Shown: piece by piece, positions 8,491 through 17,362 of the stretch
How positions within the stretch are numbered: position 1 is the first letter of the stretch
How the letters are laid out: each line of letters opens with the position of its first letter
NCBI GenBank assembly: GCA_964345835.1
Contig: CAYFSL010000007.1
Span: 1 to 49,744, forward strand
DNA length: 49,744 nucleotides
Direction: 5' to 3'
Origin: JAAYEL01 sp964345835
Lineage (GTDB): Bacteria; Bacillota; Clostridia; Tissierellales; Peptoniphilaceae
Translations under genes and position numbers: made by a program
The notes under the pieces: generated by a model
What the model was told of the DNA's origin: nothing
The model's input: only the letters and a program-made list of their open reading frames with translations
Database searches by the model: none

Positions 8491-9534
8491 ATGGACAACA
8501 CACTTGATATTAAAGAAGAGGCTAAAGAAGTGAAAGAAAATGTTTCTGATATTTACGACGGTTTTGGTATCCAGCTGGGAATAAATCTTACAAGAGTTAC
8601 TGAGTTTGCAGCTTTGAGATGTGCTACAGTCCTTGGTCAAGGCAATAAGGAAAGGGGAGACGAACTAGCTGTTAACCAGATGAGGGAAGTCTTTAAGAGG
8701 CTAGACATTAATGGACAAATAGTTATCGGCGAAGGGGAAATCGATGAGGCTCCAATGCTTTATATTGGTGAACAAATCGGAGACGCAAAAGCTCCTGGTC
8801 AAGTTGATATAGCCGTTGACCCTATAGATGGAACATCTGCCCTAGCCTACGGAATGCCTAATGCCATTTCAGTCCTAGCGGTTGCTCCAAAAGGACATAT
8901 CCTTGCAGGCCCTGATGTCTACATGAAAAAAATCGCAGTTGGTCCTAAGGCTAAAGGAAAGGTAGATATAAATAAACCTGTTGAAGACAATATCAAGGCT
9001 GTAGCTAAGGCTCTAGATAAAGATGTCTCTGAAGTTACAGTTACTGTACTTAAAAGAGATAGACATGACAAATTAATTGATTCAATTAGAAAAGCTGGAG
9101 CCAGAATAAAAATGATAAATGAAGGCGATATCTTACCGGCAATAGAGACCTGTCTAGAAGGTGGTACAGACATGCTTATGGGAATTGGAGGGGCTCCAGA
9201 AGGTATTATAGCTGCCGCTGCTGTTAAGTGCCTAGATGGAGATTTCCAAGCAATCTTTTGGCCTATGGATGGAAAGCAAGTCAAAAGATGCAGAGATAAG
9301 AATGTTGACCTTGAGAGGGTCTACTACATTGATGACCTGATAAAGGGCGACAATGTAATATTTGCAGCGACTGGGGTTACAGGAGGCTCCTTCTTAAAAG
9401 GAGTTGAGTATAATGGTAAAAACGTTGCCAATACAGAGAGTCTATTATTGAGATTACCAAGCGGTACTTTAAGATATATCAAGGGAACACATAGACTTGA
9501 TAAAAAATTTGATGATAATTTCTACAATTTTTAA
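8491..9534 (+). CDS. glpX: Class II fructose-1,6-bisphosphatase
   Basis: This 347-residue gluconeogenic enzyme hydrolyses fructose-1,6-bisphosphate to fructose-6-phosphate. Metal and phosphate motifs are IGEGEIDEAPML near residue 75, VDPIDGTSALA near 100 and GIGGAPEGIIAAAA near 220. I start at 8491 because GGAGGATAAA sits immediately before it. A longer frame back to 8458 would overlap the aminopeptidase and has no better ribosome site. The sequence is complete and ordinary for the GlpX family. It shares direction and close spacing with the M29 gene upstream. Confidence 0.95.
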   Translation: MDNTLDIKEEAKEVKENVSDIYDGFGIQLGINLTRVTEFAALRCATVLGQGNKERGDELAVNQMREVFKRLDINGQIVIGEGEIDEAPMLYIGEQIGDAKAPGQVDIAVDPIDGTSALAYGMPNAISVLAVAPKGHILAGPDVYMKKIAVGPKAKGKVDINKPVEDNIKAVAKALDKDVSEVTVTVLKRDRHDKLIDSIRKAGARIKMINEGDILPAIETCLEGGTDMLMGIGGAPEGIIAAAAVKCLDGDFQAIFWPMDGKQVKRCRDKNVDLERVYYIDDLIKGDNVIFAATGVTGGSFLKGVEYNGKNVANTESLLLRLPSGTLRYIKGTHRLDKKFDDNFYNF

Positions 9535-9599
9535 GCTGGCAAGCTTTTAACTTGTAAAGAGTAGTGTTATGATTTTACTTACACTATACGGAGGGAAAT

Positions 9600-10670
9600 A
9601 TGCAAGATATATTAGTTATTTACGGAGGCATGAGCACTGAACATGAGATATCTTTGAGATCAGCTCAAAACATAATCAACAAGCTGGATAAAGATAAGTA
9701 CAATGTTTTCATGGCCTTTATTACAAAAGAAGGTAAGTTTGTACCTTCAGGCCCATTTACCAAGGATATTGAAGCTCCAGAAGAATTAACTAGGGAGTCC
9801 TATCTTAATAAATTGGAATCTGTCATGCAATTTATTGATTTTACCAATTCACTTGACCATCCAATAGTAATTCCTTGCATCCATGGGTCATCTGGAGAAG
9901 ATGGTCAAATCCAGGGTTTTTTAAGGACTCTAGGACTTAGGTTTATAGGAAATGATATCTCATCCTCCTCTATATGCTGGGACAAGGCAACCACTAATAA
10001 CATCCTAGAAGCTTACCAAATTCCACAGGCTAAATTTTTTGTTGTTGATAGGAAAAGATTTGATAGGGATGAAGAAAAGGACTCTATCGTGTCAAATATT
10101 TTCGACACTTGTGGTGAGTCTGTCTTTGTTAAGCCTTCTAGAAATGGATCTTCTGTTGGCGTCAATAGAGCAACTAGAGACAATATAGTTGAAGCTCTAG
10201 AAGAAGCCTTTCTTTACGACAATAAGGTTGTGATAGAAGAAGAGATAAAAGGGGTTGAACTAGAAGTTTCAGTAGTTGGGAATAATAATCCAGAAGCTTC
10301 CCTTCCAGGTTCATACACTACTGAAAGACCAGTATTTGACTACACCGCCAAATACCATGATACAAAAACTATCCGAAATACTCCCCACCAGCTTACTGAC
10401 ATCCAAAATAAGCAGGTTAGACAACTAGCTATTGACGCCTATATAGCAACGGGTTGCCAGGGATTTGCTAGGGTTGATATCTTCATGGAAGAAGATGGAT
10501 CCTTTTATGTAAATGAGATAAACACCTTCCCAGGTATGACAAATTCTTCACTTTCAGCTGATTTATGGAAGGCTACCGACGGAAGAAGTTACTCAGATAT
10601 TTTGGATAAATTAATCGAACTAGCTAATGAAAAGTTCGACCAGGAACAATTATTAAAAAAAGGAATTTAA
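9600..10670 (+). CDS. ddl: D-alanine--D-alanine ligase
   Basis: This 356-residue ATP-grasp enzyme makes the D-Ala-D-Ala dipeptide for peptidoglycan. The sequence opens ILVIYGGMSTEHEISLRSA (substrate site). It continues with VFVKPSRNGSSVGVNR near residue 180, the YTAKYHD region near 255, and closes with ARVDIFMEEDG and NEINTFPGMTNSS, where Glu and Asn bind magnesium. GGAGGGAAAT precedes the ATG. murF, which ligates this dipeptide to the UDP-tripeptide, starts one base after its stop, so the two steps are coupled in one operon. Confidence 0.96.
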   Translation: MQDILVIYGGMSTEHEISLRSAQNIINKLDKDKYNVFMAFITKEGKFVPSGPFTKDIEAPEELTRESYLNKLESVMQFIDFTNSLDHPIVIPCIHGSSGEDGQIQGFLRTLGLRFIGNDISSSSICWDKATTNNILEAYQIPQAKFFVVDRKRFDRDEEKDSIVSNIFDTCGESVFVKPSRNGSSVGVNRATRDNIVEALEEAFLYDNKVVIEEEIKGVELEVSVVGNNNPEASLPGSYTTERPVFDYTAKYHDTKTIRNTPHQLTDIQNKQVRQLAIDAYIATGCQGFARVDIFMEEDGSFYVNEINTFPGMTNSSLSADLWKATDGRSYSDILDKLIELANEKFDQEQLLKKGI

Positions 10671-10671
10671 G

Positions 10672-12054
10672 ATGTTAAACCTTACGCTAAAACAAATAGC
10701 TGACTACTCTAAGGGCAAATTAAATGATTCCAAGTACGAGGGTATTGTTGTAGACACAATTTCTATTGACACTAGAACCATATCCAAGGGTGAAATGTAT
10801 ATGCCCATAATTGGAGAAAAGCTTGATGGTCACCTATTTATAAACCAGGCCTTTGAAAAAGGTGCCATAGCAGTATTTTCTGAAAAAGGCAGAGTTGATG
10901 TGGATACTAATAAACCCATTATCTTTGTAGAAAATTCTAACCAGGCTTTTGCTGACCTTGCCAGCAATTATAGGAATTCACTTAAGGATATAAAAATTAT
11001 TGGAATTACGGGTTCAAACGGCAAGACTACAACTAAGGATTATATAGCCCTTACCCTAAAAAAATCATTGAAGGTGGCTAAAACCATAGGAAATTTAAAT
11101 AACCATATAGGTGTGCCAAGGACCCTGCTTAGGCTGGGACAAGACACAGATGTAGGGGTTGTTGAAATGGGGACGGATGGCTTTGGCCAGATAAATTATC
11201 TGACCCATATGGTAAAGCCTGATATAGCCATTTTAACTAATGTGGGAGATGCCCACCTCCACCTACTTAAGAGTAAGGAGCTTGTGGCTAAGGAAAAGGT
11301 AGATATAGTAAATGGTCTCCCTGACAATGGCATCTTCATCTATAATTATGACAATGAATATATTAAAAATGAAGTTAAAACAAGAGAGATAAAGCAAAGG
11401 ATAATAACCTTTGGTCAAGACCCTGAATCGGATTATGTGATCGAGATTGTTTCAACTGGTCCAAATGGAAATACCTTTAAACTTAATGGTGAGACCTATA
11501 TGACAGCAAGCATTGGAAGTCACCAGATTTATAATGCGACTTGTGCGATTATAGTTTCAAAACTCTTTAATATTGACCAGGAAATAATCAAAAATCAACT
11601 AGAAATCAATGAGAGAAGCTCTATGAGAAGTGAACTAATGACTTGCAAGGGCTTTGATATATTAAACGATTCATATAAGTCAAACCCCCAATCCCTTGTT
11701 TCCGCTTTAGAAACCCTGGATATCCTAAGTGGATATAAGAGGAAGATTGCAATTATCGGGGATATGCTTGAACTAGGAGAAAATGAAGAAGAAATTCACA
11801 GGCAAATAGGTAGGATGATTGACCCTAAAAAGGTGGACTACCTCCTATGTACCGGCCCTTTAAGCAAGTTTATAGCTGAAGAGGCAAAAAAACGTTTCCC
11901 TTTTGAACATGTCTTCCACCTGGATAAGAAAAATGACCTTATAGACAAGGCTAAATACCTGATTCAGAAAAATTCTTTGGTCCTTGTTAAGGCTTCAAGG
12001 TCATTGAGGCTTGAAGAAGTTGTTGATTCCTTAAGATATATTAATCTATCATAA
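10672..12054 (+). CDS. murF: UDP-N-acetylmuramoyl-tripeptide--D-alanyl-D-alanine ligase
   Basis: This is a 460-residue Mur ligase that adds D-Ala-D-Ala to the muramyl tripeptide in the cytoplasm. The N-terminal domain holds SIDTRTISKGEMYMPI (uridine-site Ser/Thr). The ATP P-loop is ITGSNGKTTTKD near residue 112, NLNNHIGVPRTLL and VVEMGTDGFGQI follow, and the C-terminal Rossmann-like domain has NDSYKSNPQSL. It is complete. AAGGAATTTAAG just before the start serves as ribosome site inside the ddl end. A strong terminator overlaps its stop codon. Confidence 0.96.
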   Translation: MLNLTLKQIADYSKGKLNDSKYEGIVVDTISIDTRTISKGEMYMPIIGEKLDGHLFINQAFEKGAIAVFSEKGRVDVDTNKPIIFVENSNQAFADLASNYRNSLKDIKIIGITGSNGKTTTKDYIALTLKKSLKVAKTIGNLNNHIGVPRTLLRLGQDTDVGVVEMGTDGFGQINYLTHMVKPDIAILTNVGDAHLHLLKSKELVAKEKVDIVNGLPDNGIFIYNYDNEYIKNEVKTREIKQRIITFGQDPESDYVIEIVSTGPNGNTFKLNGETYMTASIGSHQIYNATCAIIVSKLFNIDQEIIKNQLEINERSSMRSELMTCKGFDILNDSYKSNPQSLVSALETLDILSGYKRKIAIIGDMLELGENEEEIHRQIGRMIDPKKVDYLLCTGPLSKFIAEEAKKRFPFEHVFHLDKKNDLIDKAKYLIQKNSLVLVKASRSLRLEEVVDSLRYINLS

Positions 12055-12088
12055 AAAGACCTGCTAGATTTTTCCAGCAGGCCTTTTT
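12053..12088. terminator. Bidirectional intrinsic terminator after murF
   Basis: AAAAAGACCTGCT and AGCAGGCCTTTTT pair around a ten-base loop, with A-run and T-run flanks on both strands. It begins at the murF stop and can also end transcripts coming from the opposite side (the SH3b remnant). Confidence 0.88.
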
Positions 12089-12100
12089 ATTTATAATCTT

Positions 12101-12263
12101 TTATTTGACATATTCAGCCCATACATAGGCCTTTTGTCCCTTGTAGCTTACTTGTAGCCAATTATTGTTTTTGCTGGATACCCCCCATACTTCGGATCCT
12201 TTATCTAGGGTTGTTATTATCCTAGCTTTAGTAGATGGCATACTTCTTAGGTTTTATTCTCAT
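12101..12263 (-). pseudogene. SH3b domain remnant, frameshifted
   Basis: On the minus strand a frame ending at 12101 reads LRSMPSTKARIITTLDKG, then SEVWGVSSKNNNWLQVSYKG and ends KAYVWAEYVK. This is a near-complete bacterial SH3 (SH3_3) fold of about 50 residues, the kind attached to wall hydrolases. A good ribosome site, GGAGGTAAAA, precedes an ATG at 12263, but its frame (MRIKPKKYAIY) stops after 11 codons. The SH3b frame itself is closed by an in-frame TAA just before NLRS, and its first ATG is at 12241. A single-base shift would join the two parts. I read this as the decayed tail of a larger wall protein or a very short frameshifted gene. Confidence 0.6.
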
Positions 12264-12408
12264 TTTTACCTCCATAAATTTATTTCTAACCTAATTAAAT
12301 TATATAGAGGAATTAATATAAACGTTTGCATTGGCTAAATATGATGAAGTAGTCTTCATATTAAACCCATTTCATAAAAAGGCCCTTTAACAAACTAGCT
12401 TTTAACAT

Positions 12409-12446
12409 AAAAAAACCAGAACTTAGTTAAAACTAATTCCTGGTTT
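12409..12446 (-). terminator. Intrinsic terminator after the 12483-13379 hydrolase
   Basis: Minus-strand AAACCAGGAATTAGT and ACTAAGTTCTGGTTT form a long stem with one bulge around TTTA, followed by a run of T. It lies 36 bases after the hydrolase stop. Confidence 0.82.
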
Positions 12447-12482
12447 AATCATCTTATTCTTTATATCATATTTTTAATATTT

Positions 12483-13379
12483 CTACATATCAATCCTACT
12501 AACGACCTCAACATATACCCTATCCTTATCATCAGTTAGGAGAGAATGTCCGCAACCTTTAAATTTTATTAATTCTGCTCTTTCGCCAATAAAACCAGCA
12601 CTGGTTTCAGCATCAGCTATAGGGACCACTATGTCTTCATCCCCATGCATGATAACTATTGGACACCTCAACTGGTAAAGCCTACCACTTCCGTTATTTA
12701 CCCCGTTGAAGCTTGTTGTCATATTAAAATTAGCAAGGGCATGTATCACGTCTACAATGTTTCTCTGCTTCATAACCGCTTCTACAAATTTATCAAAATC
12801 TTCTTCACTCGGTTCATTTTTAATATAGATTAGCTCCCAAAGAAGCTTAAAAAAGTCCTTGTCCATATTCTGAATGGCTAACATATGTTGACCTGCCTGT
12901 AAAGGGTCTGTTTCAATATCTTCCCTTTTTGAAACTCTTTCACTTATAATCGTACCAAACCTAGACACCTTTTGTTTGTAAACTTTTAAGCCTTGAACAC
13001 CAACAGAAGATAGAAGAAAAATCCCCTTTACCCTATCTCCATTGTCAACAGCCGTCTCGAGGGCTACTCCTCCACCTGTTGACCAACCCATAATATATAG
13101 GTCCTTCAAATCAAAATGCTCTATAAAAGCAGTCACATCTTTACTAAAGTCTTCCAAGGATTCAATCTGCCTGTTGTAGGAGCTATCTCCAAAGCCAACA
13201 AGGTCTAAGGAGTATACTGTAAAATGCTTCTCAAACATTTCCATTAGAGGTTGGAAGTGAATTGAGGAGCTCATATTACCATGTAGAAATAGGAGGGTCT
13301 GCTTGTTTCTCCCTGCCTTCCTGTAAGCAATAGTCTCACCAGTCGGAAGGTCTACATAATTCACTCTGTAATTTTTCAT
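12483..13379 (-). CDS. Alpha/beta hydrolase, paralogue C of three
   Basis: This is a predicted 298-residue serine hydrolase of unknown substrate. The oxyanion region is LFLHGNMSSS, the nucleophile elbow is MGWSTGGGVALE near residue 103, the acid is in MHGDEDIVVP, and the histidine is in GCGHSLLTDD. I start at 13379 (MKNYRVNYVDLPTGE) because GGAGGTATT precedes it and the two paralogues at 13467 and 23126 begin the same way; the frame is open further upstream. It has its own promoter, with an 18-bp palindrome just downstream of the -10. Its relation to the first gene of the transport operon suggests the same or a similar ester, lactone or C-C bond substrate, but this is inference. Confidence 0.85.
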   Translation of the reverse strand: MKNYRVNYVDLPTGETIAYRKAGRNKQTLLFLHGNMSSSIHFQPLMEMFEKHFTVYSLDLVGFGDSSYNRQIESLEDFSKDVTAFIEHFDLKDLYIMGWSTGGGVALETAVDNGDRVKGIFLLSSVGVQGLKVYKQKVSRFGTIISERVSKREDIETDPLQAGQHMLAIQNMDKDFFKLLWELIYIKNEPSEEDFDKFVEAVMKQRNIVDVIHALANFNMTTSFNGVNNGSGRLYQLRCPIVIMHGDEDIVVPIADAETSAGFIGERAELIKFKGCGHSLLTDDKDRVYVEVVSRIDM

Positions 13380-13406
13380 AATACCTCCATATAAACAAAA
13401 TAGAAG

Positions 13407-13461
13407 CATGAACACTTGTTCATGTTTGCTTGATATTACCATAAGTAGTTTTTCATTGCAA
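13407..13461 (-). promoter_or_regulatory. Promoter with TetR-style operator for the 12483-13379 hydrolase
   Basis: Minus strand: TTGCAA (13456-13461), 17 bases, TAATAT (13433-13438). Just downstream, around the expected start site, lies CATGAACA-AG-TGTTCATG (13407-13424), a perfect 8-bp inverted repeat with a two-base centre. Its size and symmetry are typical of TetR-family operators. The TetR gene at 14558-15154 is the obvious candidate ligand-responsive repressor. That pairing is inferred. Confidence 0.7.
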
Positions 13462-13466
13462 GTTAA

Positions 13467-14357
13467 TTATAGTTTGTCAACAAACTCCTTGCAAAACTTA
13501 TCTAGATTATCTGTAAGTAGGCTGTGCCCCATGCCTTTAAATACAACCATTTGAGCCTTACTTCCAAAATATTTCTTACTTAGGAAAGCCTGGTCGATTG
13601 GAACTATTAAATCCTTATCTCCATGGAAAATGACTATAGGAGCTTCTATAAGGTCAATCCTGCCAGACCCTTTTACAACCCCATTAAAATCATTGCTAAT
13701 ATTAAAGCTAGCTAGGCAGACATTTACATCTATTATATTTCTCTGCTTCATAATAGCATCTAAATACTTTTCGTAATCCTCCTCACTTGGCCTTCTAATA
13801 TTGTAAATTGTCGCATCCCATACATACCTAAAATACGCCCTATTGGCAGATTTATATGCTCTTAAGGCTGGAAGAACCAGGACTGGATCAAGGGCAATAT
13901 CTTCCCTCTTAAAAATCCTCTTATCCATAATAGGATGGTAATTAAAGTCCTTTTTGTAAACTGGGTATCCTTGAACGCTTACTGATGATTGTAAAAATAG
14001 CTTTTCTATCCTTTCAGGAATTTCTGCAGCCACTTCCATAGAAACCCCTCCTCCTGTAGACCAGCCCATAAGATAAACTCTTTTTAAGTCAAGCGCCTTT
14101 ATAAATTCAACTATATCTCGACTGAAGTCCCTCAAGCTCAATACCTGTCTATTATAGCTACTATCCCCAAAGCCAACCATATCAGGAGCATATACCTTGT
14201 AGTCTTTTTCTAGTTTTTCCATGAGAATTTGATAATGGACAGATGAACTCATGTTTCCATGAATCAAAACTATTGTCTTACCCCCACTACCTGCCTCCCT
14301 ATAGGCAATCCTCTCACCAGTTGCAAGGTCAATATAATTAACCTTATAGTCTTTCAT
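13467..14357 (-). CDS. Alpha/beta hydrolase, paralogue B of three
   Basis: This is a 296-residue serine hydrolase very close to the proteins at 12483 and 23126. Shared blocks are MKDYKVNYIDLATGERIAYR, VLIHGNMSSSVHYQ, MVGFGDSSYNRQ, the nucleophile in MGWSTGGGVSME, FHGDKDLIVP and GMGHSLLTD. The catalytic Ser, Asp and His are all present. AAGGAGGAATT precedes the ATG. Upstream, TGATAGAAT (about 14410-14420) can serve as an extended -10, so the gene probably has its own promoter, since a terminator separates it from the TetR gene. No palindrome like the one ahead of paralogue C was seen. Substrate unknown. Confidence 0.87.
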   Translation of the reverse strand: MKDYKVNYIDLATGERIAYREAGSGGKTIVLIHGNMSSSVHYQILMEKLEKDYKVYAPDMVGFGDSSYNRQVLSLRDFSRDIVEFIKALDLKRVYLMGWSTGGGVSMEVAAEIPERIEKLFLQSSVSVQGYPVYKKDFNYHPIMDKRIFKREDIALDPVLVLPALRAYKSANRAYFRYVWDATIYNIRRPSEEDYEKYLDAIMKQRNIIDVNVCLASFNISNDFNGVVKGSGRIDLIEAPIVIFHGDKDLIVPIDQAFLSKKYFGSKAQMVVFKGMGHSLLTDNLDKFCKEFVDKL

Positions 14358-14464
14358 AAATTCCTCCTTAGTATATATAAATCCTGGAAATAACCTTTAT
14401 TACTTTCTTATTAAAATTCTATCACTTATAAAGCAATTCATGAAATAATTTAGGTGACTTGATA

Positions 14465-14510
14465 AATAAAGAAAAGACTATCCCGCTTTAAGCAAGTGAT
14501 AGCCTTTCCT
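14465..14510 (-). terminator. Intrinsic terminator after the TetR gene
   Basis: Minus strand: AAAGGCTATC pairs with GATAGTCTTT (one G-U) around an internally paired loop, followed by TTCTTTATTT. It closes the CoA-transferase, hydrolase and TetR gene string. Confidence 0.8.
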
Positions 14511-14557
14511 TCGTCATAATATAGAGGATTGATCTATGAAGATTCTATATATTTTAT

Positions 14558-15154
14558 TTACTTGGTAAAAAGCCCCTTTTCAATAACCCTTAAGGCGAGC
14601 TCAGCTATTTCTTCAAGGTCTCTATCTTGGTCAAACATAACATATCTCAAGCCTAGAAAATTTGACATTCCCATTAGAATCCAAGCAACTATTTCTGAAT
14701 CCAAGTCTTCCCGCATATCTCCAGATTCCTTGGCTTCTTCTATACCTTCTTGATAACGACTAGCAAAATTCATATAGTATTTGAAAAACTTATGCTTGTC
14801 TATGTAAAGGGACTCCCAAATTATATTGTATATATGGGGGTTTTCCCTTACTATTTCCAAGAACACTAAGAGACCTTCTCTTTCCGCCTCCCTACGGCTA
14901 GTCAAGTTTGCAGTCCTCTTAGCAATCTGACTCCTTATATAACGGCTATAGCTCAGCAAGAGGTAGTCATAAATACTTTTCTTGTCTTTGAAATATATAT
15001 AGAAGGTGCCAACAGAAACACCTGCTTCTTTGGAAATATCTTTGACAGTCGATCCGTTGTAGCCCTTTTCTCTAAAGACTTTTTCCGCTCCTTCGATGAT
15101 ATTGTTTAGAGTTTTTTCACCTTTTTCAGTTTTTGGTTTATTAATAAGTTGCAT
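14558..15154 (-). CDS. TetR/AcrR family transcriptional regulator
   Basis: This is a 198-residue regulator. The N-terminal helix-turn-helix reads TVKDISKEAGVSVGTFYIYF at about residues 40-60, preceded by AEKVFREKGYNGS, the canonical TetR start. The C-terminal ligand-binding half is all helical and has no informative motif. It lies 22 bases after a hydrolase gene and is the last gene of its string, an arrangement that lets it sense a product of the pathway. Likely targets are the CATGAACA palindrome at 13407 and possibly the repeats at 24062. Neither is proven. Family-level identification is secure. Confidence 0.93.
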   Translation of the reverse strand: MQLINKPKTEKGEKTLNNIIEGAEKVFREKGYNGSTVKDISKEAGVSVGTFYIYFKDKKSIYDYLLLSYSRYIRSQIAKRTANLTSRREAEREGLLVFLEIVRENPHIYNIIWESLYIDKHKFFKYYMNFASRYQEGIEEAKESGDMREDLDSEIVAWILMGMSNFLGLRYVMFDQDRDLEEIAELALRVIEKGLFTK

Positions 15155-15176
15155 CTTAGCCCTCCTTCTAGGAAGA

Positions 15177-15986
15177 CTAAAGCTTATAGTCTTCTTTATT
15201 ATTATTAAAAAATCCTAAGATTGCTGCTGTAAATAGGCTAGGTTTTTCATACATAATCCCATGTCCACTGTCTGGCACAAATATTAATTGAGACCCCTTT
15301 ATACCTTCATTTAGCTCTCTTTGTTGATAACTTGGTGTTACAAAATCATATTCGCAGCTTAGAATCATAGTTGGACAGCTTACTTCACCTAATCTATCCC
15401 TTACGTCATAGCCTACAGATGAATTTGTCAAAACCTTCAAACTCTCTATCCATTCCTTATCATTAAATATTGGAATTAGTTTTTCTTTTCTAGCTTCCAT
15501 CCATGCCCTATTTTCCACAAAAAATTTAGGAGAATAAATAAAAGGAATTGTAGTCAGATAGTAGGATAATCCATCTTTTGCAGCCTCATTCCAGGCATTT
15601 CCAACCTCTTCCAACCAATATGATGTGTTCGCACAGGTATTTGATAGGAATAATTTTTTAACCCTATGAGGGTATTTTAAGCAGTATTGAAGAGCTATCT
15701 CCCCACCATAAGAAATGCCAAAAAGGTTGACCTTTTCAATGTCCAAGTGGCTCAAAAGGGCTTCGACTAAATCCACTTGAACATCGTGGTAGAATTGTTC
15801 ATACTCCCTAGAGGATTGCCCCTGTCCAAGAAAGTCAACTAGGATTAGTTGGTTATTATTGCTAAGGGGTTCGATGAATTCACTCCATGATTGGGTAGAC
15901 ATCATTATTCCATTTAGGATTAAAATTGGGTCGCCTTCCCCATGTATTTCGTAAAAAATATCGTAATCCTTATAGTTAAATTTCAT
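15177..15986 (-). CDS. Alpha/beta hydrolase, distinct subfamily
   Basis: This 269-residue serine hydrolase is not closely related to the three paralogues around it. The oxyanion loop is ILNGIMMSTQSW, the nucleophile elbow is FGISYGGEIALQY near residue 97, the acid lies in SCEYDFVTP and the histidine in DSGHGIMYE. I start at 15986 (MKFNYKDYD), which overlaps the CoA-transferase stop as TAATG and has GGGAG about ten bases upstream. An ATG nine bases earlier is possible but poorly spaced. Translational coupling with the CoA-transferase suggests it acts in the same pathway, for example as a thioesterase or enol-lactonase-like enzyme, but the reaction is not readable. Confidence 0.85.
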   Translation of the reverse strand: MKFNYKDYDIFYEIHGEGDPILILNGIMMSTQSWSEFIEPLSNNNQLILVDFLGQGQSSREYEQFYHDVQVDLVEALLSHLDIEKVNLFGISYGGEIALQYCLKYPHRVKKLFLSNTCANTSYWLEEVGNAWNEAAKDGLSYYLTTIPFIYSPKFFVENRAWMEARKEKLIPIFNDKEWIESLKVLTNSSVGYDVRDRLGEVSCPTMILSCEYDFVTPSYQQRELNEGIKGSQLIFVPDSGHGIMYEKPSLFTAAILGFFNNNKEDYKL

Positions 15987-17305
15987 TATCTCCATTCTCC
16001 CATTATGCCAAGGTCTACAGCCTCTTTCATCAACTCTTCTCTAAAGTCTGGGTGGGCTATATTAACTAGGGCAAGGGCTCTTTCCCTTACAGTTTTTCCA
16101 CTTAGTTCAGCTACACCATATTCTGTAACAACTATATCTACATCGGACCTGTGAAGGGTTACTGCGGCTCCTGGTGTCAGAATTGCACCAATCTTTGATT
16201 TTTCTTCTTTTTCTCCAGTTTCTGGGTTTTTAACCATAGCTGTTGAGTATAGGGCAATTATAGACCTACCTCCTTTTGAAGCTACAGCTCCTCTGGCTGT
16301 ATCAGATTGACCACCAGTTCCAGATATTTGTCTTGGACCTATTGATTCTGATGCTACTTGACCAGTTAAGTCTACTTCGACAGCAGTGTTGATTGAGTAC
16401 ATGTTATCATTTTGACTAATAACAAATGGGTCATTTGTATATCCCCCATTCATGATCATTACTGACATATTGTCATCTACAAAGTCATAAAGCTCCTGGC
16501 TACCAAGAATAAAGGTTGTTACGATTTTACCCTTATTAATGGTCTTTTTCCTTCCATTTACCACACCCGCCTTAGCAAGCTTAGCTATTTCTGAAGTAAG
16601 CATTTCAGTGTGAACTCCCAGGTCCTTCTTGTCATATAGGAACTTGGCAACAGCATTAGGTATTCCACCTATTCCCAATTGGATAGTTGCCCCATCTGGA
16701 ACAAGGTCAGAAATTAGTTTACCAATCTTCATGTCTTTTTCACTAGGCTCAACATCAGGAAGGGTTGGGATTGGATAATCTGACTCAATGAAGTAGTCAA
16801 CCTCATCTATATGGACTTCTGCATCCCCATAAACCCTTGGGAAATTTGGATTTGGCTCAAGGATTACATAGTCAGCTAGGTCTATAGCCGCTCTTTCATA
16901 GGTGTTACCTGTAGAAAGCGATACATATCCATGCTTATCTACTGGTGAGCAAGATCCGACATAAATGTTAGGTCTTCTGTATCTAAATCTTGCAGTAGCT
17001 GCCTGATGAAGGTTGTTTGGTATATATGATGCATTTCCGTTTTTAAATACCTTTCTAAATGCTGGTGCGAAAAACCATCCATCCAAGTTGAACCTTTTAG
17101 AGTATTCTTCCTTAAAGAATTCATAATCACTCATAGGCAGACAGTTTGAAAAATATACGTCTTTGATATTTTCATCTATTGTATGAAGGACAGATAAGAA
17201 GTTTTTTCCTTCGCCCGCTCCCAAGCCTGTAACTATATGGTCTCCTGACTTGACAAGCTTGACAGCTTCTTCTGCTGTTATAAGTTTTTCTTGGTATTTT
17301 TTCAT
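15986..17305 (-). CDS. Acetyl-CoA hydrolase/transferase family protein (family I CoA-transferase)
   Basis: This is a 439-residue enzyme predicted to move CoA between acyl-CoA and a free carboxylate. It resembles 4-hydroxybutyrate and butyrate CoA-transferases. Visible blocks are GSCSPVDKHGYVSLS near residue 133, IQLGIGGIPNAVAKFL near 208, NTAVEVDLTGQVASES near 310 and GTGGQSDTARGA near 330 followed by GGRSIIALYST. The family usually reads QVDFIRGA at the last site, so QSDTARGA is a variant. The C-terminal VTEYGVAELSGKTVRERA is typical. GAGGAGAAATT precedes the ATG. Transcription must pass the structured leader and terminator at 17327-17409. Acceptor acid unknown. Confidence 0.88.
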   Translation of the reverse strand: MKKYQEKLITAEEAVKLVKSGDHIVTGLGAGEGKNFLSVLHTIDENIKDVYFSNCLPMSDYEFFKEEYSKRFNLDGWFFAPAFRKVFKNGNASYIPNNLHQAATARFRYRRPNIYVGSCSPVDKHGYVSLSTGNTYERAAIDLADYVILEPNPNFPRVYGDAEVHIDEVDYFIESDYPIPTLPDVEPSEKDMKIGKLISDLVPDGATIQLGIGGIPNAVAKFLYDKKDLGVHTEMLTSEIAKLAKAGVVNGRKKTINKGKIVTTFILGSQELYDFVDDNMSVMIMNGGYTNDPFVISQNDNMYSINTAVEVDLTGQVASESIGPRQISGTGGQSDTARGAVASKGGRSIIALYSTAMVKNPETGEKEEKSKIGAILTPGAAVTLHRSDVDIVVTEYGVAELSGKTVRERALALVNIAHPDFREELMKEAVDLGIMGEWR

Positions 17306-17326
17306 AATTTCTCCTCTTTAGTTTTC

Positions 17327-17352
17327 AAAAAAAGGGCACATTTAAGTGCCCC
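17327..17352 (-). terminator. Terminator / attenuator ahead of the CoA-transferase
   Basis: Minus strand: GGGGCAC, loop TTAAAT, GTGCCC, then seven T. It lies between the receptor gene of the ABC importer and the CoA-transferase start, 21 bases before the latter. The segment GGTGCC at 17381-17386 in the RNA upstream can pair with the 5' arm, so terminator formation may be switchable. Confidence 0.85.
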
Positions 17353-17362
17353 TTATATCTCT

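Noticed and set aside
8919..9284. Minus-strand open frame of 121 codons
   Set aside because: It lies wholly opposite glpX, whose DPIDGT and GIGGAPEG motifs show which strand codes.
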